The position numbers were made by a program, and so were the translations under genes. Of a DNA stretch of 12,189 nt, positions 1 through 6,424 are shown piece after piece. Each line of letters begins with the position of its first letter. Position 1 is the stretch's first letter. Below the pieces are notes generated by a model. The model saw only the letters and a list, made by a program, of their open reading frames with translations, ran no database searches and was not told where the DNA came from. The DNA comes from an uncultured Eubacteriales bacterium (GTDB taxonomy: Bacteria > Bacillota > Clostridia > Oscillospirales > Oscillospiraceae): NCBI GenBank assembly GCA_900320765.1, contig ONTN01000022.1:1-12189 (forward strand). The letters are read 5' to 3'.

Positions 1-456
1 AATGGCGTTTATGAGCCCGGCGTTCTTATGCGGGCTTACGGTCAACGTCGTGCAGAATCGCTCGATGCCGAGCTTTTTCGCCTGTTTCGCCGTCTCCCCA
101 AGGCGGAGGGTAAAGCATTCGCCGCACCGGGCTCCGCCCTCTCTCTCCGCTTCAAGCCCCCTCGCTGCGCGGAAAAACACGTCCTGGTCGTATTCGCCGA
201 AGATTATCTCAACGTCCGTCATACCCGAGGCACGCAGGAGCTTCGGAAGCTCGGCGCCCCGCTTTTCGTATTCCTCGCGCGGGTGCGTGTTCGGGTTAAA
301 GTAGAATATGACGATGCGGAAATGCGGGTAGAGCCGCTCCAAAACCGAGCTCGTGCAGGGCGCGCAGCAGGAGTGCAGGAGAAGGTCGGGCTTTTTCCCG
401 CCGAGGGACGCGATCTCTGTCTCCATTATTCGGTTGTAATCAACTTTTTCCGGCAT
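1..456 (-). CDS. queH: Epoxyqueuosine reductase QueH (3' part missing, runs off the window)
   Basis: QueH carries out the last step of queuosine synthesis, reducing epoxyqueuosine to queuosine in the wobble position of GUN-anticodon tRNAs; it is the non-B12 alternative to QueG. The visible 152 residues contain the paired cysteines in LLLHSCCAPC (C30, C31, C34) and CGECF (C111, C114), followed by LRLGETAKQAKKLG and TTLTVSPHKN. The CC and CxxC pairs are the family's conserved iron-sulfur cysteines. Two ATGs are close together at 462 and 456. I chose 456 because GAGG at 464-467 lies 7 nt from it but only 1 nt from the other. The gene follows ackA on the same strand with about 50 nt between, so co-transcription is possible, although a strong hairpin lies in the gap. 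The C-terminus lies beyond position 1. Recognition of the family is firm. Confidence 0.93.
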   Translation of the reverse strand, partial: MPEKVDYNRIMETEIASLGGKKPDLLLHSCCAPCTSSVLERLYPHFRIVIFYFNPNTHPREEYEKRGAELPKLLRASGMTDVEIIFGEYDQDVFFRAARGLEAEREGGARCGECFTLRLGETAKQAKKLGIERFCTTLTVSPHKNAGLINAI

Positions 457-473
457 AACCATACCTCAAGATA

Positions 474-514
474 CGAGCCGAAGCATTCGCTCCGGCTCGG
501 TTCTTTTTTATTTT
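474..514. terminator. Hairpin between ackA and queH with a T-tract on the plus-strand side
   Basis: Arms 474-484 and 489-499 pair over 11 positions around a 4-nt loop. Read on the minus strand (the direction of ackA and queH) one pair is a G-U wobble and all others are Watson-Crick. Read on the plus strand that position is an A-C mismatch. The T-rich tail (501-514) lies on the plus-strand side, so as an intrinsic terminator it points toward the 3' end of ackA, against the genes. On the minus strand the hairpin is followed only by TATCTT and then the queH ribosome binding site, so there it is more likely an intercistronic stabiliser or partial attenuator. Confidence 0.5.
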
Positions 515-1704
515 GCAAGCTCGGCGGTGTCCATGGCTATCATAAGCTCCTCGTTCGTGGGGATTATGAAGACCCTGGCGCGGCTTCCCTCCGCGGTAAC
601 GTCCGCCTCTGTGCGGCAGCCGTCGTTCTTCTGCTCGTCCATTTTGATGCCCATAAAGTCTAGGCCCTCGCAGACCCTCTGACGGAGGCGGCAGTCGTTC
701 TCGCCGACGCCGGCGGTGAATACTATGGCGTCGACTCCGCCCATGGCGGCGGCGTAAGCACCGATGACCTTGCGAACCTCGTAGATAAACTTGTCAAGGG
801 CGAGCTCGGCGCGCTTGTTGCCCTCGGCGGCGGCTTTTGTAAGGTCGCGGAAGTCGGAGCTGACGCCGGAGATGCCGAGAACGCCGGACTTCTTATTGAG
901 TATCGTCATCATTTCCTTGATGTCGTACCCGTAAATGCCCATAAGGTACTCCACGATCGTCGCGTCGATATCGCCGCTTCTCGTGCCCATGGGAACGCCT
1001 GCGAGAGGCCCAAGGCCCATCGAGGTATCCACGCACTTTCCGTCCTTAACGGCGGCCATCGAGGAGCCGTTGCCGAGGTGACAGGTGATTATCCTCGTAC
1101 CCTCGGGGTTTTCGGTGCGGCCGAGGAGAGCGAGAGCGCGGGCAGAGACGTAGCGGTGGCTGGTGCCGTGGAAGCCGTAGCGCCTGACCTCGTCCTTCTC
1201 GTAGTATTCATAGGGGATGGGATAGATATACGCCTTCGGGGGCATGGTCATATGGAAGGCCGTATCGAAAACGGCGACCTGCTTCTTCGTAGGCATAAGC
1301 TCCTGGCAGGCGCGGATGCCCATAAGATTCGCGGGGTTGTGAAGAGGTCCGAGGGGTATGCACTTCTCGATGGCGGCAATGCAGGCGTCGTCGATAACGC
1401 AGCTCTCGGTGAAGGCCATACCGCCGTGGAGCACGCGGTGACCGACGGCGTCGATCTCATCGACGGAGGCGACTACACCGTGGACGGGGTCGACCATGAT
1501 ATCGAGGACGGACTTGATCGCCTCGGAGTGAGTCGGCATAGCGATCTCGCGGACGACGTCCTGCCTGCCCGGCACCTTGTGGGTAAGTCTTCCGTCGATT
1601 CCAATGCGCTCGCAGAGACCCTTCGCGAAGACCTCGCCGGTCTCGGAATCCATGAACTGATACTTGAGGCTCGAGGAGCCCGCGTTTATAACCAATATTT
1701 TCAT
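508..1704 (-). CDS. ackA: Acetate kinase
   Basis: This cytoplasmic enzyme interconverts acetate plus ATP with acetyl phosphate plus ADP, and in fermenters makes ATP at the end of the Pta-AckA pathway. At 398 residues it has the normal family length. It shows the N-terminal ASKHA phosphate loop (VINAGSSSLKYQ, residues 5-16), GHRVLHGG around R90, AVFDTAFH (144-151, with the catalytic aspartate), RRYGFHGTSHRYVS (174-187), CHLGNGSS (208-215), GVPMGTRSGDID (236-247) and FTAGVGEN near the C-terminus. All expected catalytic arginine, histidine and aspartate positions are present. The start follows a purine-rich site (GGGAAGGGAAG). No pta is visible in the window. The gene is divergent from tmcAL and upstream of queH on the same strand. 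The stop is TAA. The gene appears intact and functional. Confidence 0.98.
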   Translation of the reverse strand: MKILVINAGSSSLKYQFMDSETGEVFAKGLCERIGIDGRLTHKVPGRQDVVREIAMPTHSEAIKSVLDIMVDPVHGVVASVDEIDAVGHRVLHGGMAFTESCVIDDACIAAIEKCIPLGPLHNPANLMGIRACQELMPTKKQVAVFDTAFHMTMPPKAYIYPIPYEYYEKDEVRRYGFHGTSHRYVSARALALLGRTENPEGTRIITCHLGNGSSMAAVKDGKCVDTSMGLGPLAGVPMGTRSGDIDATIVEYLMGIYGYDIKEMMTILNKKSGVLGISGVSSDFRDLTKAAAEGNKRAELALDKFIYEVRKVIGAYAAAMGGVDAIVFTAGVGENDCRLRQRVCEGLDFMGIKMDEQKNDGCRTEADVTAEGSRARVFIIPTNEELMIAMDTAELAK

Positions 1705-1720
1705 AGTGTCTTCCCTTCCC

Positions 1721-1749
1721 TTGCGTTTTCAAAGATTACAGTATATTAT
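1721..1749 (+). promoter_or_regulatory. Predicted sigma-A promoter of tmcAL
   Basis: TTGCGT (1721-1726) and TATTAT (1744-1749) are separated by 17 bp, ahead of the tmcAL ribosome binding site GGGAGG at 1801-1806. The -35 matches only in TTG, so this is a moderate candidate. It shares two base pairs of -10 sequence with the ackA promoter on the other strand. Confidence 0.4.
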
Positions 1750-1776
1750 TATAAGTGATTTTCCCTGATAAAACAA
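1748..1776 (-). promoter_or_regulatory. Predicted sigma-A promoter of ackA
   Basis: On the minus strand, TTGTTT (-35, plus coordinates 1771-1776) is followed after exactly 17 bp by a perfect TATAAT (-10, 1748-1753). The distance to the ackA ATG leaves a leader of roughly 35-40 nt. The -35 box is weak (TTG matches), the -10 box is consensus. Its -10 overlaps the -10 of the opposing predicted promoter. Confidence 0.65.
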
Positions 1777-1816
1777 TATATTTCTCGAATTTTTCCGGAC
1801 GGGAGGCTTTGTGAAA

Positions 1817-3016
1817 ATGAAGATAGCGGGCATCATTTCGGAGTATAACCCGTTTCACTCGGGTCACGCCCTGCATATTTCAAAAACCCGCGAATACTGC
1901 GGGGAGGATACAGCCGTCGTATGCGTTATGAGCGGCTCCTTCGTCCAGCGCGGCGAGCCCGCCATACTCTCCAAGCGGGCGAGGGCTGAGATGGCTCTAT
2001 GCTCCGGCGCCGACCTCGTGCTTGAAAACCCCACCGTCTGGGCGGTCTCCTCAGCCGAGAGATTCGCGGCCGGCGGCGTCACCGTCCTGCAGGGTCTAAA
2101 CCTGCCCCTCGTCCTCTCCTTCGGCTCGGAATGCGGTGATATCGAAAGGCTTCAGAAATCCGCAGACCTCCTCGGCACCGACGCCGTCCGCGAGGGGGTA
2201 AAGCTCGCAATGAAGGCGGGGATATCCTACGCCGCCGCCCGTGAGAAGGCTCTATCCGCCGTTTACCGCGAGGGAGCCGAGCTCCTGCGCGGGCCGAACA
2301 ACATACTGGGCGTCGAGTATTTAAAGGCCGTCTCCTCCCTCGGCGCGGATAAAATAGAGCCCTTCACCTTTCAAAGGATAGCGACGGAACACGACGGAGC
2401 CGAGAGCGGCGGCCTTGCCCCCGCCTCCCGCCTCAGGGAGCTTATACGCGAGGGCTGCGACGTTTCGACATATATGCCCGAGGCGGCGCATGACATTCTC
2501 TCCCGCGAGCTTGAGGCCGGGCTCGCCCCTGCCGATACAAAGAATATCGAGGCCGCTGTTCTATACAGGCTCAGAACGATGGGCGAAGAGGAATTTGCCG
2601 CCCTGCCCGACGCCTCGGAGGGGCTGTGGCGCAGGCTGATGGCCGCCGGAAGGCGGGAGGCGAGCCTCGATAACGTTCTCAGCTCGGTAAAATCAAAGCG
2701 CTACGCTCTCTCTCGCATCCGCCGCATGGTCACGGCCGCCGCCCTCGGAATAACCGCCGAAGCTCAGCGCGGCCTGCCGCCCTATATCCGCGTTCTCGGC
2801 TGCAATGAGCGCGGGCGCGAGGTGCTCCGCCTCGCAAGGAAAGCGGCAAAGCTGCCCCTTATAACGAAGCCCGCCGCCGCGAAGCTTCTTGAACCCGAGG
2901 CACGGGAAATATTCGATATCGACGTCCGCGCCACCGACCTGTTCCGCCTCGCCCTGCCCGACCCGGAAAACCGCCTCGGGGGAACGGAATGGACGGAAGG
3001 AGCGGTGATAGTTTAG
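1817..3016 (+). CDS. tmcAL: tRNA(Met) cytidine acetate ligase (YlbM/TmcAL family)
   Basis: TmcAL activates acetate with ATP to acetyl-adenylate and transfers the acetyl group to the wobble cytidine of elongator tRNA-Met (ac4C34). The N-terminus MKIAGIISEYNPFHSGH carries the nucleotidyltransferase HxGH motif (residues 14-17). It is followed by VMSGSFVQRGEPAI and KRARAEMALCSGADLVLENP, all characteristic of this family (formerly DUF795). About 399 residues is close to the usual 390-415. An in-frame GTG lies at 1811; GGGAGG (1801-1806) is 4 nt from GTG and 10 nt from ATG 1817. I prefer ATG because family members begin immediately before the (I/V)xEYNPFHxGH block. The TAG stop falls inside the first unit of a heptamer repeat. 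The gene is divergent from ackA, whose reaction also involves acetate and ATP. Confidence 0.95.
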   Translation: MKIAGIISEYNPFHSGHALHISKTREYCGEDTAVVCVMSGSFVQRGEPAILSKRARAEMALCSGADLVLENPTVWAVSSAERFAAGGVTVLQGLNLPLVLSFGSECGDIERLQKSADLLGTDAVREGVKLAMKAGISYAAAREKALSAVYREGAELLRGPNNILGVEYLKAVSSLGADKIEPFTFQRIATEHDGAESGGLAPASRLRELIREGCDVSTYMPEAAHDILSRELEAGLAPADTKNIEAAVLYRLRTMGEEEFAALPDASEGLWRRLMAAGRREASLDNVLSSVKSKRYALSRIRRMVTAAALGITAEAQRGLPPYIRVLGCNERGREVLRLARKAAKLPLITKPAAAKLLEPEAREIFDIDVRATDLFRLALPDPENRLGGTEWTEGAVIV

Positions 3017-3044
3017 AGTTTAGAGTTTTGAGTTTTGAGTGAAA
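3010..3044 (+). repeat. Tandem degenerate heptamer array, upstream side of the DUF2019 cassette
   Basis: Five contiguous 7-nt units are present: AGTTTAG twice, AGTTTTG twice, then AGTGAAA. The array begins inside the last codons of tmcAL and supplies its TAG stop (3014-3016). A related array in the opposite orientation lies at 3465-3492, so the two bracket the small gene between them. The composition contrasts sharply with the GC-rich tmcAL sequence just before it. Confidence 0.85.
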
Positions 3045-3064
3045 AATTATGGAGTGACTATCTA

Positions 3065-3421
3065 ATGGAAAACAGAATTGAAAAATTTATTAGATGCTGC
3101 GGGGAAGTATGTAAATCATTCAAAGAAGTCGATAAGGAAAGTATAAAGAAAAACAACAGGGCCCAGACACAACTTTATCGGATGTCAAAGAAAATTTGTC
3201 AGGATAAGCAAGATGCAGAAAACTTTTTTGCGTGTCTTATGGATAACGATGATTTGACGGTAAGGCAAACCGCAGCAGCATATGCGTTGCAAAATGAAAT
3301 ATGTGTTGAGCGCGCTTACAGTATACTCTACGAAGCAGCACATAGTGATAATAAATATGCTGCCTTCAATGCAGAAGCAACAATATATGTTTGGGCAAGC
3401 AAGAAGCAGAAAGAGCTTTGA
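3065..3421 (+). CDS. Small DUF2019-like (HEAT-type helical) protein
   Basis: This encodes a 118-residue soluble, helix-rich protein with no signal peptide or membrane segment. The segment LMDNDDLTVRQTAAAYALQNEICVERAYSILYEAA, then NAEATIYVW, resembles the DUF2019 domain, in which a HEAT-like helical pair reads roughly VRxxAAxxAL...A..iL and ends in AExTLxxW. DUF2019 has no established biochemical role; some members sit near polymorphic-toxin or phage-like cargo, but nothing here shows a partner toxin. ATG 3065 was chosen because GGAG (3051-3054) lies 10 nt upstream; an in-frame TTG at 3035 lies within the repeat array and lacks a site. Codon usage is clearly AT-richer than in both neighbours, and inverted heptamer arrays flank the gene, which points to acquisition. 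The family call is by motif resemblance only. Confidence 0.7.
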   Translation: MENRIEKFIRCCGEVCKSFKEVDKESIKKNNRAQTQLYRMSKKICQDKQDAENFFACLMDNDDLTVRQTAAAYALQNEICVERAYSILYEAAHSDNKYAAFNAEATIYVWASKKQKEL

Positions 3422-3424
3422 GGA

Positions 3425-3492
3425 GCGGCAAAGCCGCAATTTAAATCGTCCGCTTAGCGGACACCTCAACTCTTCACTCTTAACTATTCACT
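3425..3492 (-). repeat. Two mini-hairpins plus inverted heptamer array, downstream side of the DUF2019 cassette
   Basis: Directly after the DUF2019 stop come GCGGC-aaa-GCCGC (3425-3437) and GTCCGC-tta-GCGGAC (3448-3462), both perfect stems with 3-nt loops. Then come four contiguous heptamers which on the minus strand read AGTGAAT, AGTTAAG, AGTGAAG, AGTTGAG (3492 down to 3465). These match the AGT-rich units at 3010-3044 in opposite orientation. Such hairpin-plus-heptamer blocks resemble dispersed repeats in clostridial genomes, but copy number cannot be seen from one window. Confidence 0.75.
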
Positions 3493-3539
3493 AATACCCG
3501 ACCGAGGGGCTACAAAGTGCAGCCCCTCGGTCGGGTATT
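3493..3539. terminator. Bidirectional intrinsic terminator between convergent genes
   Basis: A perfect 19-bp inverted repeat (arms 3493-3511 and 3521-3539, 9-nt loop) lies between the DUF2019 gene (plus) and the ABC transporter gene (minus), 2 nt from the latter's stop codon. The plus side is followed by TCTTTATT. The minus side is followed by a less T-rich stretch. Position and stem strength support use in both directions. Confidence 0.85.
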
Positions 3540-3541
3540 CT

Positions 3542-6328
3542 TTATTCCGTTCTAAGCGCGATTACGGGGTCCTTCTTTGCCGCGCGTTTTGCGGGGATAA
3601 GGCCGCCGATGACCGTTATCGCCACGCTGATGGCTATGAGTATCGCCCCATTTGATATGGGCAGGCTCGCCGCCACGGTCTGAGAGCCCGTGAGCGAACG
3701 GAGAATGGCGTTTATCGGTACCGTCAGCACCATAGAAATGCCGACGCCCAGGACGCCCGATATTAGGCCGATTATCACCGTCTCCGCGTTAAACACCTGG
3801 CTGATGTTCCGCTTGGACGCTCCGAGGGCGCGGAGTATGCCTATCTCCTTCGTGCGCTCCATAACGCTGATGTGCGTTATTATGCCTATCATGATCGAGC
3901 TTACCACGAGGCTTACGGCGACGAAGGCAATGAGCACGTAGCTGACAACGTCGACTATCTCGGTTATCGAGCTTGTGAGAAGGGCGACGTAGTCGGTGTA
4001 GGTTATCCTGTTCTCCTCCGCCTCGCCCTCGTTATAGCGGCTTATCGCCTCGCTTATAAGCTCCTTTGCCTCGAAGGAGTCGGCGTAGATGCTTATCGAA
4101 TCCGGGGCCTCATAGCTCACCTTGCCGAAGCTTTTAAGATTGCCCTCATAGCTCTGCCCGCCGATTCTCTCGTCGTATATGCCGATGAGGATATCCGGGT
4201 CGGGGTCGTTTTCAAGCCAGCGGTCGAGCATGGCTGCCATTCCCTCCTCGCCGGACGGAGCGGGCTGAGAATAATCGCCCGTCTCCGGGTAGTTCTCGGG
4301 AAGCTGAGCCTCCGCGGGCTGCGCCGTAGCTTCCTCCGAGGCTGCGTTCTGCCTTTCATAATAGGCTATCAGGGTATAGAGATTCGCCTTCTCGCTCATG
4401 CTGAGCTTTGAGATATGCTCCTTCGCGTCGGCTATTTTTGCCTCGTCGTCAAGAGCCTCGAAGCTCATTCCGTTCAGCACGTTTACCGTAGCGTTCTCCT
4501 CCTGAGCCTTAACGACGGCGCTCAGGTCTGTGTGCTCCACGACCCAGTCCGTCAGAAGGGAGGTATAGCCCACGGCTGCGCCTGAGGCGCCCATCCTGAG
4601 CCCGTCCTTCTCCCGCACCACGCCGGAAATTTTAAGCTCAAGCCCGTTTTCCGCAAGCTCCTGCGTCTTGATCGGGTTATCGCCCACGTAAATAAAAACG
4701 CTGTCCTGCCCCTCCTCATAGAAGTCGGAGGCGGTCACGAGGTAGAAGCTGCGCCCGTCGATCTCGGAATAGTCCCAGCTTCTCTCCGGCGCCTTTCCCC
4801 CGCTCTCGATAGCGTTCTGGGCGTCAAGGTACTCATCGCCCGTTATAAAGCCGAGCTGATAGAGGGTCTCCGCGTCGAGGGAGTTATCCTCGTCGAGAAT
4901 GAGCACCACCTCGTTAAAGCTCTCGGGCCAGCGCCCGTACAAAAGCTCGTAGTTATCCGTCACCACCCGGCTCACCGGAAGCCCGTCCGCCCCCGGCATA
5001 AGCTGGGTGAAGTTTTTAGCACCGACCGAGCTTCTTCCCATCATAGAGGACATTGCGAAAAAGCCCGAAAAGCCGCTCTTCGACCCGCCGGAGAGGTCGT
5101 CGACCGAGGAATCGGTATCGATAAGCTTCCCTTCGGGATCGTAGGCGTAAACATTGAAATCCACGTTGTAGGAATAGACTACGCCGTTTTCGCCGATGTA
5201 CTCCCTTATCTCGCTTTCGGGATCGTCGAGGTATCTCTTGAAGGCCGAAAGGTTATTCTCCTTTACGCTCGAGGACAGAGCCTCGCCCGCCTCCAGCTTT
5301 GAATAGCCCGCGTTTATCCCCGTTCTGTCCGCGCTCTCGCCCCGCTCGGAATAGGAGCGCATCATCTCGCTTCTCATGCCCATCAGACCTGAGAGGTCGA
5401 TGGCCTCGGACTGTATAGTTATCGGGTACGAGGTCATCGTCTCCCTCTGGATATCGTCGATGTACTTGTTGACCCCGTTCGACATTGAGAGTATGAGCGC
5501 TATGCCGATTATGCCGATGCTGCCCGCGAAGGCCGTCAGCACCGTTCTCCCCTTCTTCGTCATAAGATTGTTGAGCGAAAGCGAAAGGCTCGTTAAAAAG
5601 CCCATCCTCGCCCTGCCCTCTTTTACCTCGCCCTCTTCCTCTTTTTCGGGCGAGTATGGGTCAGAATCGTCGGTCACGAGCCCGTCCTTCAGCCTCACTA
5701 TCCTCGTCGCGTACTTCTCCGCAAGCTCCGGGTTATGCGTCACCATCACGACAAGGCGGTTCTCCGCGACCTTTTTCAGTATCTCCATCACCTGAACGCT
5801 CGTCTCAGAATCGAGAGCTCCCGTCGGCTCGTCGGCGAGCAGTATCTCAGGGTCGTTCACAAGGGCGCGGGCGATAGCCACCCTCTGCATCTGCCCGCCG
5901 GAGAGCTGGTTCGGTCTCTTCCTGAGCTGATCGGCAAGGCCGACGTCGGTTAGCGCCTTTTTCGCCCTGCGCGTCCTCTCCTCCTTCGAGGCCCCCGCTA
6001 TCGTGAGCGCGAGCTCTACGTTTCTTAGTACGTTTTGATGCGGAATAAGGTTGTAGCTCTGGAAAACGAAGCCGACCGAGTGGTTCCTGTATGAGTCCCA
6101 GTCTCTGTCCTTATAATTCTTCGTGCTCCTGCCGTTTATCGCAACGTCGCCGGAGGTGTACCGGTCGAGCCCGCCGATTATATTGAGAAGCGTGGTCTTT
6201 CCGCAGCCGGAGTGACCCAGCACGGCGACAAATTCGCTTTTCCGAAACTCAAGGCTCACGCCCCGAAGCGCGTGGACGGTCATATCCCCGACCCTGTAAT
6301 CCTTCGTTATATTCTCAAGCTTCAGCAT
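3542..6328 (-). CDS. ABC transporter with fused ATPase and FtsX/MacB-type permease
   Basis: A 928-residue single-chain half-transporter. The N-terminal ATPase (about 1-222) has Walker A GHSGCGKT (38-45), Q-loop Q90, signature LSGGQMQRVAIARAL (142-156), Walker B ILLADEPTGALD (162-173) and switch H198: a complete LolD/MacB-type set. A charged linker (222-245) leads to TM1 (about 263-283). A large extracytoplasmic domain (about 290-785) follows, containing a Pro/Glu/Ala-rich stretch at 662-696. TM2 (about 795-818), TM3 (848-870) and TM4 (892-911) then form an FtsX-type end, with MERTKEIGILRALGASKRNI between TM2 and TM3. This matches the MacB-like mechanotransmission architecture, used for efflux, lipoprotein or peptide handling, or stress sensing, rather than solute import. 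The substrate is unknown. The ribosome binding site is weak (GAGATGG). It is a lone gene with its own promoter, palindromic operator and terminator; no regulator gene lies adjacent. Two copies are expected to dimerise. Confidence 0.93.
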   Translation of the reverse strand: MLKLENITKDYRVGDMTVHALRGVSLEFRKSEFVAVLGHSGCGKTTLLNIIGGLDRYTSGDVAINGRSTKNYKDRDWDSYRNHSVGFVFQSYNLIPHQNVLRNVELALTIAGASKEERTRRAKKALTDVGLADQLRKRPNQLSGGQMQRVAIARALVNDPEILLADEPTGALDSETSVQVMEILKKVAENRLVVMVTHNPELAEKYATRIVRLKDGLVTDDSDPYSPEKEEEGEVKEGRARMGFLTSLSLSLNNLMTKKGRTVLTAFAGSIGIIGIALILSMSNGVNKYIDDIQRETMTSYPITIQSEAIDLSGLMGMRSEMMRSYSERGESADRTGINAGYSKLEAGEALSSSVKENNLSAFKRYLDDPESEIREYIGENGVVYSYNVDFNVYAYDPEGKLIDTDSSVDDLSGGSKSGFSGFFAMSSMMGRSSVGAKNFTQLMPGADGLPVSRVVTDNYELLYGRWPESFNEVVLILDEDNSLDAETLYQLGFITGDEYLDAQNAIESGGKAPERSWDYSEIDGRSFYLVTASDFYEEGQDSVFIYVGDNPIKTQELAENGLELKISGVVREKDGLRMGASGAAVGYTSLLTDWVVEHTDLSAVVKAQEENATVNVLNGMSFEALDDEAKIADAKEHISKLSMSEKANLYTLIAYYERQNAASEEATAQPAEAQLPENYPETGDYSQPAPSGEEGMAAMLDRWLENDPDPDILIGIYDERIGGQSYEGNLKSFGKVSYEAPDSISIYADSFEAKELISEAISRYNEGEAEENRITYTDYVALLTSSITEIVDVVSYVLIAFVAVSLVVSSIMIGIITHISVMERTKEIGILRALGASKRNISQVFNAETVIIGLISGVLGVGISMVLTVPINAILRSLTGSQTVAASLPISNGAILIAISVAITVIGGLIPAKRAAKKDPVIALRTE

Positions 6329-6349
6329 TCTACCATCTCACAATCGTCT

Positions 6350-6373
6350 ATTGTATTAACTGGATAATACAAT
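6350..6373. promoter_or_regulatory. Palindromic operator candidate upstream of the ABC transporter
   Basis: ATTGTATTA (6350-6358) and TAATACAAT (6365-6373) form a perfect 9-bp inverted repeat with a 6-bp spacer, centred about 33 bp upstream of the transporter ATG. The symmetry and 24-bp size suit a dimeric repressor. It resembles the TGTA...TACA-type sites of GntR/YtrA-like or PadR-like regulators that often control ABC exporters, but the regulator cannot be identified here. It covers the predicted -10 box and start site. Confidence 0.65.
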
Positions 6374-6397
6374 AAATATCCCGCTCCCCGATGTCAA
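6369..6397 (-). promoter_or_regulatory. Predicted promoter of the ABC transporter gene
   Basis: On the minus strand a perfect TTGACA (plus 6392-6397) is followed after 17 bp by TATTGT (6369-6374). The -10 lies in one arm of the 24-bp palindrome. The -35 lies at the loop of the upstream terminator hairpin. The predicted start near 6362 gives a leader of about 33 nt. Confidence 0.55.
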
Positions 6398-6419
6398 GCG
6401 AAATCGGGGAGCGGGATAT
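6376..6419 (-). terminator. Intrinsic terminator of the CBS-flavoprotein operon
   Basis: A perfect 17-bp inverted repeat (6376-6392 and 6403-6419, 10-nt loop) begins 5 nt after the TAA stop of the dehydrogenase reading frame. On the minus strand the stem is followed by TATTTATTGTATT, a moderately T-rich tail. It separates this operon from the ABC transporter gene. Confidence 0.85.
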
Positions 6420-6424
6420 AAAGT

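Noticed and set aside
28..663. Long plus-strand open frame antisense to queH and ackA
   Set aside because: Its translation is a GC-rich shadow without recognisable motifs, opposite two well-supported genes.
3035..3064. TTG start adding 10 residues to the DUF2019 protein
   Set aside because: It lies in the heptamer repeat with no ribosome binding site; ATG 3065 has GGAG upstream.
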